A stretch of 42,682 nucleotides of DNA from Bacillota bacterium (GTDB taxonomy: Bacteria > Bacillota > Clostridia > Oscillospirales > Ethanoligenentaceae): contig JAEWAU010000047.1 in NCBI GenBank assembly GCA_023391535.1, positions 1 to 42,682 of the forward strand, in the 5' to 3' direction. Each line of letters opens with the position of its first letter. Position 1 is the first letter of the stretch. Positions 8,283 through 17,833 of the stretch are shown piece by piece. A program made the translations under genes and the position numbers. Under the pieces are notes generated by a model. That model was not told the origin of the DNA, made no database searches, and saw only the letters and a program-made list of their open reading frames with translations.

Positions 8283-8735
8283 TTATCGCACCAGCGAAAG
8301 GATCATCTGTTTGAACACTGCGGCGCGCACGGTTTCGCGCTCCTCGCGCGAAAGCGTCCGGTAGTTCTGGTCGCACGAGGCGGCCCGCAGCAGCATGCCC
8401 GCCTCTTCGTTCAGCGCGCCCGCGACGCACAGCGTCCCAATCAGGCGCCGCGCCGTTTCCTCGCTGAGCGTATCCCCCACGGCGCCGATGGCCTGCACGA
8501 GCATTTCGTGCCCGGAGCGGTGCGCGCGCGTGATGCGGATGAACCCGCCGCCGCCGCGCCGGCTTTCCACCAGATACCCCTGTTCGGGCGTGAACCTTGA
8601 GGTGATGACGTAATTGATCTGGCTCGGCACACAGCCGACCTTACTCGCAAGTTCGTTGCGCTGGATTTCCGCGATACCGTCCGCCTCGGCCAGCATCTGC
8701 TCGATGAGCGCGGCAATCATATCGCTCAGTCTCAC
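8283..8735 (-). CDS. ctsR: Transcriptional repressor CtsR
   Basis: CtsR is the heat-sensing repressor of clp genes in Gram-positive bacteria. The 150-residue product has the hallmark winged-helix segment CVPSQINYVITSRF and the glycine-rich wing tip RRGGGGFIRI. The start is taken as GTG (RLSDMIAALIEQML follows) because GGAGGAG sits 6 nt upstream and the resulting N-terminus aligns with Bacillus CtsR. An ATG five codons earlier overlaps that Shine-Dalgarno site and has no proper one of its own. It is first gene of the operon; the promoter and two CtsR-like boxes lie directly upstream, so autorepression is likely. Confidence 0.95.
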   Translation of the reverse strand: MRLSDMIAALIEQMLAEADGIAEIQRNELASKVGCVPSQINYVITSRFTPEQGYLVESRRGGGGFIRITRAHRSGHEMLVQAIGAVGDTLSEETARRLIGTLCVAGALNEEAGMLLRAASCDQNYRTLSREERETVRAAVFKQMILSLVR

Positions 8736-8751
8736 CGGACTCTCCTCCATT

Positions 8752-8768
8752 CCTGACTTTCTTTGACC
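8752..8768 (-). promoter_or_regulatory. CtsR operator near the transcription start
   Basis: The minus strand reads GGTCAAA-GAA-AGTCAGG. The CtsR consensus is a direct repeat of RGTCAAA heptads spaced by 3 nt. The first heptad is perfect and the second matches 5 of 7. It lies just downstream of the -10 box, around the expected start of transcription. Confidence 0.75.
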
Positions 8769-8776
8769 TTGTAACC

Positions 8777-8804
8777 AGTATAACTTTTTCGCGGTTTCTA
8801 TCAA
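8777..8804 (-). promoter_or_regulatory. Sigma-A promoter of the ctsR operon
   Basis: On the minus strand TTGATA (8799-8804) and TATACT (8777-8782) are spaced by 16 bp. The promoter is flanked by CtsR-like heptads, one set at the start site and one over or upstream of the -35 box. Confidence 0.75.
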
Positions 8805-8821
8805 AGTCAGTTAAAGTCAGA
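8805..8821 (+). promoter_or_regulatory. Second, degenerate CtsR-like direct repeat upstream of the -35 box
   Basis: On the plus strand two AGTCA half-heptads recur with 10-bp periodicity (AGTCAGT-TAA-AGTCAGA), preceded 10 bp earlier by TATCAAA. This is a weaker match than the downstream operator but keeps spacing and orientation within the set. Confidence 0.45.
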
Positions 8822-9116
8822 CAATTTCTTGTTTTCTTCTGTTTTCTCGCGTTTTCGCTCTCGTGCTCTTGCAGACACAGCTTTCAGTTTTTTTCCGCCG
8901 CATCCCGCGCCGCCGCTCCGCGCGGGAACGCAGGCTCCCATAGTCCGGCGCGAAGGCACGCTCTGCCTATTCTACGGCGGCCGGCACCACCTTACCGTTG
9001 TGGGAAGGCACACTGTACCTAGTTTACGGCGGCGCGGAAAGTTTTATGCCCGCGTGGAACCTTTTTTTGGAGGCCGCCATACTATGTGGTGTAAGCACGA
9101 AAGGAGGTCTTTGTTC
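8822..9116. other. Leader region of the Cys-rich peptide gene with degenerate repeats
   Basis: The gap between the ctsR promoter and the small gene at 9117 contains no gene I can support. Two related segments (from 8953 and 9005, offset 52 bp) share GAAGGCAC...CT(A/T)...TACGGCGG. The same pyrimidine/GGCGG pattern is faintly seen again near 9070. No clear sigma-A promoter for the plus-strand gene was found. Confidence 0.4.
8953..9039. repeat. Imperfect direct repeat, 52-bp offset
   Basis: Segments at 8953-8984 and 9005-9036 share GAAGGCAC, then a CT-rich spacer, then TACGGCGG. Similarity is clear but divergent, so this is an old duplication or a repeated structural element. Confidence 0.5.
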
Positions 9117-9233
9117 ATGGGATGCGGAAACGGCTTTTTCGGAGGAAACAACAGCTGCATTTGGATTATACTTATCATCATCGTTCTGTGTTGCTGCTGT
9201 GGCGGCTGGGGTTCCAACAACGACTGTGACTGA
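9117..9233 (+). CDS. 38-residue Cys/Gly-rich hydrophobic peptide, function unknown
   Basis: The product begins MGCGNGFFGGNNSC, continues with a membrane-length segment WIILIIIVL, then CCCC, GGWG and a short acidic Cys-containing end. A near-perfect AAAGGAGGTC precedes the ATG at 9117 and an intrinsic terminator follows the stop, so the unit looks genuinely expressed. Layout (Gly/Asn-rich head, one transmembrane helix, Cys cluster) recalls YjcZ-type sporulation peptides and short Cys-rich peptides that I believe occur in Ruminococcaceae, but no name can be given. It stands alone between the ctsR promoter and a convergent gene. Confidence 0.7.
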   Translation: MGCGNGFFGGNNSCIWIILIIIVLCCCCGGWGSNNDCD

Positions 9234-9251
9234 GCCTCATACGCAAGCGGT

Positions 9252-9285
9252 AAAAAACCGCCGGAGAGATCTCCGGCGGTTTTTG
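9252..9285 (+). terminator. Intrinsic terminator after the Cys-rich peptide gene
   Basis: CCGCCGGAG pairs with CTCCGGCGG across a short loop; A residues precede and T residues follow the stem. It lies 20 bases after the stop codon and could work in both directions. Confidence 0.88.
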
Positions 9286-9382
9286 CCGTCTTTAACCGTC
9301 TTTAGCGGAATTGCAATAAGGCCCGCCGGAAAAGACTTCTGAATCGGAAGATATCCCGTTTGAACCGGCGCTCGCGGGAAGC

Positions 9383-9427
9383 AAAAAAAGGGCGTTTCAA
9401 AGCCGTGCGGCTTCGAAACGCCCTTTT
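9383..9427 (-). terminator. Intrinsic terminator of the yqeG-efp operon
   Basis: The arms 9386-9398 and 9415-9427 (GGGCGTTTC/GAAACGCCC core) form a long stem followed on the minus strand by seven T residues. It closes the transcription unit ending with the CD1247-like gene. Confidence 0.9.
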
Positions 9428-9452
9428 GCCTGCCGGGAAGAAACGCCGGGGA

Positions 9453-9914
9453 TCACTCCTCGTCGCTGTCCTTACCGTCCTCGTCGCCCTCGCCCTCGTC
9501 ATCCTCTTCGTAAGGATGCTCGTCGTGCTCCGGGCCGAAATCGAACTCCAGCTTTTCGCCGCAGTTCGGGCAGCTCATCTCGCCGTCCGAGAGGAGGTCC
9601 TCATCCAGATATACCTTTTCCCCGCACTTCGGGCAGGTCACTTCGTAGTAATCGGAGTCGTCCTCGTCTTCGTCGTCTTCGTCCTCGTCGTCGTCTCCGT
9701 AAAAGTCCTTTTCGAGATCCTCCAGGTCTTCGTCAATCGCGTCCACCTGCTCGGAAATCTCGGAAAGGCCGTCCTCCACGTCCGAAACCGAGAGCGCCAT
9801 GTCGTCCAGCACGTCGACCATAGCCTTGATAATGCGGCCTTCTTTGGTCGTTTCGTCAATGCCGAGACCCTCGACAAGACCCTTCAAATATGCAACCTTT
9901 TCCGTTACGGTCAT
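9453..9914 (-). CDS. CD1247-like acidic zinc-ribbon protein
   Basis: The 153-residue product opens with MTVTEKVAYLKGLVEG, the conserved N-terminal domain of the family typified by Clostridioides difficile CD1247, usually found beside efp. A helical segment is followed by a very acidic Asp/Glu linker, a double CxxC zinc ribbon (CPKCGEK...CPNCGEK) and an acidic tail. Function is unknown; older annotations as an AraC regulator are not supported by this sequence. The start at 9914 has AGAGGAGG about 8 nt upstream; the longer reading to 9959 does not. It is the last gene of the operon, 147 bases after efp. Confidence 0.85.
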   Translation of the reverse strand: MTVTEKVAYLKGLVEGLGIDETTKEGRIIKAMVDVLDDMALSVSDVEDGLSEISEQVDAIDEDLEDLEKDFYGDDDEDEDDEDEDDSDYYEVTCPKCGEKVYLDEDLLSDGEMSCPNCGEKLEFDFGPEHDEHPYEEDDEGEGDEDGKDSDEE

Positions 9915-9959
9915 TGGTACGCCTCCTCTGCCATATACACTAGCACAAATTCTATCCAT

Positions 9960-10035
9960 ACGTCCGTATTCCGGCCGTGCCGAACTGTTTTCGGCCGTGC
10001 CGGGTAGTTCGCCGGGCCGTGCCGGCGGGCGCGTA
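9960..10035. repeat. GGCCGTGCCG degenerate tandem motif
   Basis: CGGCCGTGCCG or GGCCGTGCCG occurs three times at 20-25 base spacing, with related GGGTAG/GAACTG between copies, in the efp-CD1247-like spacer. Copies are imperfect. Confidence 0.45.
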
Positions 10036-10061
10036 AGGCGCCCTTTCGGGTAGTATTCGCG

Positions 10062-10619
10062 TCAGGCGCGCTCCATATACTCGCCGGTGCGCGTATCTAC
10101 GCGGATATGGTCGCCCTCGTTGATGAAAAGCGGGACCTTGATGGTCGCGCCGGTTTCGAGCTTCGCGGGTTTGGTGGCGTTGGTGGCCGTGTCGCCCTTG
10201 AAGCCCGGGTCGGTTTCGGTGACTTCGAGTTCCACGAACGTGGGAGGCTCGATGCCGAACACGTTGCCCTTGAAGGAAAGGATCTTGCAGTCCATGTTCT
10301 CCTTGACGAAGCGGAAGTTGTCGCCGAGCTTCTCCGCGTTCAGCGGAAGCTGCTCGTAGGTTTCTTTATCCATAAAATAATACAGCGAACCGTCGTTGTA
10401 GAGATACTGCATGTCCTTGCGCTCCACGTACGCCACCGGGAACTTATCGGTGGGGTTGAACGTGCGCTCCACCACGGCGCCCGTGATGACGTTTTTGAGC
10501 TTGGTGCGCACAAATGCGGCCCCTTTACCGGGTTTTACATGCTGGAATTCCACGATGGAAAGCACGTTGCCGTCCATCTCAAACGTGAGTCCGTTGCGAA
10601 AATCGCCTGCTGAAAGCAT
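10062..10619 (-). CDS. efp: Elongation factor P
   Basis: EF-P binds between ribosomal P and E sites and relieves stalling at polyproline stretches. The 185-residue protein has standard length and three-domain layout. The domain I loop KPGKGAAF places the modifiable lysine at residue 32, the position that carries a 5-aminopentanol group in Bacillus; this fits a Lys-type EF-P rather than the Arg-type rhamnosylated form. Start ATG at 10619 has GGAGG upstream. It follows pepP in the conserved aroQ-pepP-efp order. Confidence 0.97.
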   Translation of the reverse strand: MLSAGDFRNGLTFEMDGNVLSIVEFQHVKPGKGAAFVRTKLKNVITGAVVERTFNPTDKFPVAYVERKDMQYLYNDGSLYYFMDKETYEQLPLNAEKLGDNFRFVKENMDCKILSFKGNVFGIEPPTFVELEVTETDPGFKGDTATNATKPAKLETGATIKVPLFINEGDHIRVDTRTGEYMERA

Positions 10620-10842
10620 GGGTGCAACCTCCAAATTTTGTTTTCCGTACCAAAGGCTCCGCCCAACGCGCGGGGCAGGGCCGCCCAACTGCGCCGCGCG
10701 GGAAAGCCGGCGCAGATTTACAGCACATAGAACTATTTTAGCTTATCCCAAAAAAATTTGCAAGGCCTTCTCCCGCAAAGAAGGCAAGAAAGCGTAAAAA
10801 CAGAAGGATTTTTCCGGGCGGAGCGGCTGCGCGGGGGCGAAA

Positions 10843-11907
10843 TCAGAGCACCACAAGCTCCTTGGGGCACTTGGTGAAGATGGAGCAGCCGTCCTGCGTG
10901 AGCACGGCCATATCCTCGATGCGCACGCCGAACCGGCCTTCCAGATAGATGCCCGGTTCGATGGTCATGGTCATGCCCGGCTCGAGCACCGTGTCGCAGC
11001 TCGGGGAAAGGCGCGGCTCCTCGTGAATGAGAACGCCCACGCTGTGGCCGAGCCCGTGCCCGAAGCAGCCTTCAAAGCCTGCGCCGTCGATGATGTCGCG
11101 CGCGATTTTATCCACGTCGCAGCAGCGTTTGCCGGGCTTCAGCGCCTCCTCGGCGGCAAGCTGGGCTTTGAGCACCGTGTCGTAGACTTTCTTCTGCTCC
11201 TCGGTTACATGCCCCACGGCCACGGTGCGCGTCATATCCGAGCAGTAGCCGTCCACGATGCAGCCGGTATCCATCGTGACGAAATCGCCGGGTTTGAGTT
11301 TGCGGTCGCCGGGCACGCCGTGCGGGCGCGAGGTGGTTTCGCCGAAGATGGTGATGAGGTCGAACGACGGCCCGGAGGCGCCGTTTTTCTTCATGAAATA
11401 TTCGGTTTCGAGCTGGATATCGCGTTCGGTGACGCCGGGCTTGAGGTAGCTCAGGATATGGTCGTAGGCAAGCTCCGTGATCTTCTGGGCCTTATCCATG
11501 CTCGCAAGCTCTTCCGGCTCCTTGATCATGCGCAGGCGTGCGATGGTGCGGCTGAGCGCGGCGGATTCATCGAACGCCACGCCCGGCAGCATCTGCGCAA
11601 AGCGCCGCGCCTCGAAAACGGGCAGATCGTAGGCTTCGATGCCCACGGTTTTCACGCCGTACCGCGCGGCCAGGGCCGGGAGCTGTTTTGCAAGGCTTTC
11701 GAGCAGCTGCACGTCGCAGTCCTTCGCCTCGGCGCGGGCGGCCTCCACATAGCGCGAATCGATGAGGAACACGGCGGCCTCCCTCGTGACGAAGAGGATG
11801 CCGTCGGTGGAGGGGAATCGGGTGAAGTAAAAGCGGTTGTGCGGCGAAAACACAAGGGCGGCCGAATTTGCGGCGAGTTTTTCCTGAAGTTTTTGAATGC
11901 GGTTCAT
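10843..11907 (-). CDS. Xaa-Pro aminopeptidase / M24 family dipeptidase
   Basis: A cytoplasmic M24 metallopeptidase that removes N-terminal residues before proline. The 354-residue product has a creatinase-like N-terminal domain and a C-terminal pita-bread fold. Metal-ligand segments are visible: MDTGCIVDGYCSDMTRT (two Asp), HGLGHSVGVLIHEEP (His), TIEPGIYLEG (Glu) and VRIEDM (Glu). Start ATG at 11907 has AAAGGA about 10 nt upstream; an in-frame ATG ten codons earlier has none. It sits directly before efp, a neighbourhood with a shared proline theme often seen in Firmicutes. PepP versus PepQ specificity cannot be settled from sequence. Confidence 0.93.
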   Translation of the reverse strand: MNRIQKLQEKLAANSAALVFSPHNRFYFTRFPSTDGILFVTREAAVFLIDSRYVEAARAEAKDCDVQLLESLAKQLPALAARYGVKTVGIEAYDLPVFEARRFAQMLPGVAFDESAALSRTIARLRMIKEPEELASMDKAQKITELAYDHILSYLKPGVTERDIQLETEYFMKKNGASGPSFDLITIFGETTSRPHGVPGDRKLKPGDFVTMDTGCIVDGYCSDMTRTVAVGHVTEEQKKVYDTVLKAQLAAEEALKPGKRCCDVDKIARDIIDGAGFEGCFGHGLGHSVGVLIHEEPRLSPSCDTVLEPGMTMTIEPGIYLEGRFGVRIEDMAVLTQDGCSIFTKCPKELVVL

Positions 11908-12073
11908 ACAAGTCGGTCCTTTCTGAATATTTGCCATGCTTTTATTTGCGGTATGTCATACGAATCTCCGATAAAACTGCGGATCAAAATACGCATCAAA
12001 ACCCATAGAGAAAAGCTTTCGCTGCGGATTTTACCGGTGCGCGCTCGCCCGCATTTTCAGCCGGATATTCGTA

Positions 12074-12517
12074 TCAGAGCAGATCCTTGAGCCCGCGAAG
12101 GGCGAGCAGATAGCTTTTTTTGCCGAAGCCGACGACGGAGCCCGCGCACACCGGGGCGATTACGGATTTGTGGCGGAATTCCTCGCGCGCGTAGACGTTC
12201 GACATATGCACCTCCACACAAGGGATGCGGATGGAGGCGATGGCGTCGCGCAAGGCGATGCTGTAGTGCGTATAGGCCCCCGCGTTGATGACGACGCCGT
12301 CGAACCGGCCGCGCGCGGAATGAAGCAGGTCGATGAGCTCCCCTTCGCTGTTGGACTGGTGCGCCTCGCAATCGAGCCCCAGCTCCTGCGCCTCGCGCAG
12401 AATCTCGGCGTTCACGGAATCCAGCGTATCGCGGCCGTAGATGCCCGGTTCGCGCTCGCCCAAAAGATCGAGGTTCGGCCCGTGCAGCACGAGCACGCGG
12501 TGTTTGAGCATATTCAT
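12074..12517 (-). CDS. aroQ: Type II 3-dehydroquinate dehydratase
   Basis: AroQ dehydrates 3-dehydroquinate to 3-dehydroshikimate, step three of the shikimate pathway. The 147-residue product is typical of the small dodecameric type II enzyme. LHGPNLDLLGEREPGIYG carries the catalytic Tyr27, and the catalytic Glu/His/Arg area is seen in VEVHMSNVYAREEFRH. The start is taken at ATG 12517 (MNMLKHRV) because AAAGGA lies about 11 nt upstream; ATG at 12511 or 12529 cannot be excluded. Other aro genes are absent from the window. It precedes pepP by 166 bases. Confidence 0.96.
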   Translation of the reverse strand: MNMLKHRVLVLHGPNLDLLGEREPGIYGRDTLDSVNAEILREAQELGLDCEAHQSNSEGELIDLLHSARGRFDGVVINAGAYTHYSIALRDAIASIRIPCVEVHMSNVYAREEFRHKSVIAPVCAGSVVGFGKKSYLLALRGLKDLL

Positions 12518-12575
12518 TCGGAGAACCATCCTTTCGCATCGGGCAAGCGCCGCTCCCGCAAAAGTGCGGGCGGCC

Positions 12576-13454
12576 TTATTCCTGTTCCCGGGCCCGCTCC
12601 GCCCGGCGGTAAATCTCCCGCATCGCGCAGGCGTCGTGTGCCTGCGTGCCGGCCGATTCGCAGATGAACACGGGCGCGCAGCCCTTTTGCACGCACAGCT
12701 CGGCCACCGGCTCGAACGCGGGGCCGAACGCCGTATCCGCAAAGGTGAGGTGGCGCTTTTCGCCGCCCTTTTCCGTGTATTCGATATGGGAAAAATGGGA
12801 GTGGAACCGGCGCATGCGCTCGGTTCCCAGGCCGTTCTCCACCGCGTCGAACACCGCGCGGAACTCCGCGGGCTTTATAAGGCTGCCGAAGGAACGCGCG
12901 TAGATATGCCCGAAATCGAGGCAGGGGATCAGGCGTTCATCCAGCCCGCACAGCTCCACCACTTCCTCCACCGTGCCGAGCTGCCCCACCTTGCCCATGG
13001 TTTCCGGGCACAGGCGGATATCCGAAAGGCCCTCGGCATCCAGCGCCGCAAGGGCGCTGCGGAAGGTTTCGCGGGCAAGCTCCAGCGCCTGTGCGCGGGG
13101 AAGCTTTCCGCAGGAGCCGGTGTGCACCACCACGCGCCGCGCGCCCATGGCCCGGGCGGCGCGCGCGCTTTGCAGGATATAGCCCACGCTGTTTTGGCGC
13201 TTCTCTTCCTCGGTGCTGGACATGGAGATGAAATACGGCGCGTGAACGGAAAGCGCCACGCCGTTCTCGCGCGCGAGGGCGCCGAGCCGTGAGGCGCGCT
13301 CGTCGGAAATATGGATGCCGTGGCCGCCCTGATATTCGTAGGCGTCAAGGCCCAGCCCCCGCACATAGGCGGGCGCGGCCATCACGCCGCGGTTGCCTTC
13401 TTCAAAAAAACGGTCCTCGTTACCCGCGGGGCCGAAGCGGGGCAGTTCTCCCAT
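12576..13454 (-). CDS. TIM-barrel protein of the endonuclease IV (AP endonuclease family 2) fold
   Basis: The 292-residue product has the pattern of Zn-dependent endonuclease IV-like TIM barrels: VHAPYF with the conserved His, VVVHTG, an Asp/His pair in CLDFGHIY, a Glu in CPETMGK, and HSHFSHIEY near the C-terminus. Known relatives include Nfo (AP-site repair) and sugar isomerases such as IolE, so activity is uncertain; conserved His/Glu/Asp ligands favour a metal enzyme. Start ATG at 13454 has GGAGGT 7 nt upstream. It lies between yqeG and aroQ, a common Clostridia order, suggesting a housekeeping function. Confidence 0.8.
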   Translation of the reverse strand: MGELPRFGPAGNEDRFFEEGNRGVMAAPAYVRGLGLDAYEYQGGHGIHISDERASRLGALARENGVALSVHAPYFISMSSTEEEKRQNSVGYILQSARAARAMGARRVVVHTGSCGKLPRAQALELARETFRSALAALDAEGLSDIRLCPETMGKVGQLGTVEEVVELCGLDERLIPCLDFGHIYARSFGSLIKPAEFRAVFDAVENGLGTERMRRFHSHFSHIEYTEKGGEKRHLTFADTAFGPAFEPVAELCVQKGCAPVFICESAGTQAHDACAMREIYRRAERAREQE

Positions 13455-13479
13455 GCGGGCACCTCCGTTTGGCATACGT

Positions 13480-14022
13480 TTATTCGCCGGTTTTCGCGCC
13501 GCCCCGCGGTTCCCCGCCCGGAAGCCAGCCGGGCGGCAGCGCGCCGTGGCGGCGGAGGATGCGGCGCTCCAGCGCGCGGCGCAGCCTTGTGAAAGGCGGC
13601 TCGCGCCGGTCGATAGGCAGCACGAGCCACGCGCGCATTCCCGCGCGGTGTGCGCCCAGCACGTCGGTAAAGATCTGGTCGCCCACCGCGGCGGCGCGGC
13701 CGGGCGGAAGCCCCAGCTCCCGCAGCGCACGGCGGAAGCCCCACGGAAGCGGCTTGAGCGCGTTGCACAGAAACGGCAGGCCCATCGCCTGGGCGAACGT
13801 GCCCACGCGCTTGCTGTGATTGTTGGAAAGCAGAATCATCCGCACGCCGGCGCTTTGCATGGAGTTCGCCCACGCGCGCATGGCTTTCCCGGGGAGCGGG
13901 GCGCGCCGCCCGGCGAGGGTGTTGTCCAAATCCAGCACAAGCCCTTCCACGCCCTCGGCGCGCAGCAGCTCCGGCGCGATCTCCACGACACTGTTTATAA
14001 TTTTTTCCGGAAGTGTCCGCAC
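13480..14022 (-). CDS. yqeG: YqeG family HAD IIIA-type phosphatase
   Basis: YqeG proteins are HAD-superfamily phosphatases of unknown in vivo substrate. The 180-residue product contains the nucleophile motif DLDNT at 31-35, LSNNH as the second motif, a conserved Lys in NALKPLPWG and GDQIFTDVLGAH as the acidic motif. The start is a proposed GTG at 14022 (RTLPEKIINS follows), preceded by a GGGGGG block; no suitable ATG is nearby, and the resulting N-terminus matches the usual family start. The C-terminus is Arg/Pro-rich. It is first gene of the run leading to efp. Confidence 0.85.
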   Translation of the reverse strand: MRTLPEKIINSVVEIAPELLRAEGVEGLVLDLDNTLAGRRAPLPGKAMRAWANSMQSAGVRMILLSNNHSKRVGTFAQAMGLPFLCNALKPLPWGFRRALRELGLPPGRAAAVGDQIFTDVLGAHRAGMRAWLVLPIDRREPPFTRLRRALERRILRRHGALPPGWLPGGEPRGGAKTGE

Positions 14023-14193
14023 TACGCGCACCGCCCCCCTGTACTCTTCTCCGGTGAAAAAGCGGATCTGATCCGCGCGTTGATCGGAGAACCGTATCCG
14101 GCGCCGGCCCCGCGCTTCTTCGCGCCGCCCGGCCCTCACACAATACGAATCCCCATTTGCATGCGGATATTCGGCTCAAACGAAACGAAAAAC

Positions 14194-14220
14194 AAAAAAG
14201 CGGGCGCTCACGCCCGCTTT
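14194..14220 (-). terminator. Intrinsic terminator of rpsU
   Basis: AAAGCGGGCG (14197-14206) pairs with CGCCCGCTTT (14211-14220) around a 4-nt loop. On the minus strand TTTTTTG follows. It starts 23 bases after the rpsU stop. Confidence 0.9.
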
Positions 14221-14242
14221 TCAGCCTTGCCGAAAGGCTCCG

Positions 14243-14416
14243 TCAATGTTTGCGCTTGCGAGCCGCTTCCGACTTCTTCTTGCGCTTGACAGAGGGTTTC
14301 TCATAGTGTTCCCTCTTACGAACCTCAGCCAGTACGCCGGAACGTGCACACTGCTTTTTAAAGCGCCGGAGGGCGCTTTCAAGAGATTCATTGTCCTTGA
14401 TCCGAATTTCAGCCAT
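14243..14416 (-). CDS. rpsU: 30S ribosomal protein S21
   Basis: S21 is a small basic protein of the 30S head/platform near the anti-Shine-Dalgarno region, involved in initiation. The 57-residue product starts MAEIRIKDNESLESALRRFK, includes the conserved EHYEKPSVKRKKKSE segment and ends in a basic tail. Start ATG at 14416 has GGAGGGAGGG upstream. It is monocistronic, with a near-consensus promoter and a strong terminator, and sits between leuS and yqeG. Confidence 0.97.
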   Translation of the reverse strand: MAEIRIKDNESLESALRRFKKQCARSGVLAEVRKREHYEKPSVKRKKKSEAARKRKH

Positions 14417-14557
14417 CTTAAATTCCCTCCCTCCGTCAGCCACGGGATATATCAATGCCGGATGCTCCGGCTGGAAGCTGTCGCATTTGAAAGGCCGCCC
14501 AGGCGAAAACCGGAACGCCGCCGCGGGCCCCACCCTGCCAAAATGTTCTGCAAGCCT

Positions 14558-14587
14558 ATTATACACTGAGGCCCAAGGGGCTGTCAA
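14558..14587 (-). promoter_or_regulatory. Consensus sigma-A promoter of rpsU
   Basis: On the minus strand a perfect TTGACA (14582-14587) and a perfect TATAAT (14558-14563) are separated by 18 bp. Transcription should start near 14551, giving a leader of about 135 nt. It is the best sigma-A match in the window. Confidence 0.88.
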
Positions 14588-14618
14588 GGGCAGCGCCGCG
14601 GCGCCTGAAAATATTGTA

Positions 14619-14652
14619 TGCAATAGAAACGCCCGCATACGGGGCTATTGCA
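14619..14652 (-). terminator. Stem-loop after leuS, possible terminator
   Basis: TGCAATAG (14619-14626) pairs perfectly with CTATTGCA (14645-14652), with an inner CCCG/CGGG stem. It lies between the leuS stop and the rpsU promoter. The tail after it is AT-rich but has no true T-run. Confidence 0.45.
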
Positions 14653-14735
14653 GAAACGTTATGCGGCTTTGCAATACCCGGCCAAAGCGGCGCCCGCAGT
14701 TCAAGAGCCGTACTTTTGCGCGAGGTTGAGCGGCG

Positions 14736-17141
<2,406 letters not shown>

Positions 17142-17179
17142 TGTGATCTCCTCCAACTTTTTTTGTGCCTATGTACGGC

Positions 17180-17236
17180 GTCCGCAGACGCTAAGTCCGC
17201 AGACGCTAAGTCCGCAGACGCCAAGTCCGCAGACGC
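17180..17236. repeat. 15-bp tandem repeat between rsfS and leuS
   Basis: Copies start at 17180, 17195, 17210 and 17225 (the last partial). The unit starts GTCCGCAGAC, itself nearly palindromic, followed by GCTAA or GCCAA. It lies in the rsfS-leuS spacer, ends 12 bases from the rsfS stop, and is not translated in either neighbour. Confidence 0.92.
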
Positions 17237-17248
17237 GCGGCGAAACGC

Positions 17249-17647
17249 TCAGTCCGCGCCCGCGGCCCGAAGTTCCGCCTTCCGCGGCTGTTCCTCCGGT
17301 TTGCTTGCCAAAAGCTCCGCGAGCTCGATGACGCGGCCGTCGGCCCAGAGGCGCTCCAGATTATAGAAGGTGCGCGTATCCCGGTGAAACACATGAATCA
17401 CCACCGAGCCGTAATCGAGAACCACCCAGCTCGCGGTCTGCATGCCCTCCACGCGCTGGGGCTCCGCTCCGGCCTCGGAAAGCCTGAACTCCAGCTCCTC
17501 GGCAAGGGAACGCACCTGCGTGCTGCTGCCGCCGGAAGCCAGCAGAAAATAATCCGCCAAAATGCTGACGCCCGCGATATCGATGGCCTTCACATCCTCG
17601 GCCTTGCGGCCGTCCAGAATCTGCGCGGCCTTTTTCAGAATTTCCAT
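17249..17647 (-). CDS. rsfS: Ribosome silencing factor RsfS
   Basis: RsfS binds L14 on the 50S subunit and blocks subunit joining when nutrients fail. The 132-residue product shows the family core: KAEDVKAIDIAGVSILADYF, an S-S-T-Q-V segment, VVLDYGSVVIHVFH and YNLERLWADG. ATG 17647 gives the usual N-terminus; a TTG eight codons earlier lacks a ribosome binding site, and the chosen ATG also has only a weak one. It lies after yqeK and before leuS. The Ala/Glu-rich C-terminal tail is a little longer than in Bacillus. Confidence 0.94.
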   Translation of the reverse strand: MEILKKAAQILDGRKAEDVKAIDIAGVSILADYFLLASGGSSTQVRSLAEELEFRLSEAGAEPQRVEGMQTASWVVLDYGSVVIHVFHRDTRTFYNLERLWADGRVIELAELLASKPEEQPRKAELRAAGAD

Positions 17648-17685
17648 GCCTGTCAGGTAAACCGCCCCCAATTAATGGCCGACCC

Positions 17686-17717
17686 GGTTTTCCGAGAAAC
17701 GAAATGCGCGGAAAACC
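17686..17717. other. Inverted repeat in the yqeK-rsfS spacer
   Basis: GGTTTTCC (17686-17693) and GGAAAACC (17710-17717) form an 8-bp perfect inverted repeat around a 16-base loop. No T-run follows on the minus strand; role unknown. Confidence 0.35.
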
Positions 17718-17833
17718 CGCTTTTCTATCGGAAAATCGGATGCAGCCCGTTTTTTGCCCTGTAAAACGCATATGCAAAAAGTCCCCCGCGGCCCGCCGGG
17801 CCGGGGAAACCGCGTTTGCTGCGCGCGCCCGGC

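Larger units (their letters stand above)
14417..14735. other. leuS-rpsU intergenic region
   Basis: This 319-base gap holds the leuS-proximal stem-loop, the rpsU promoter and the rpsU leader. I see no additional gene. Confidence 0.5.
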
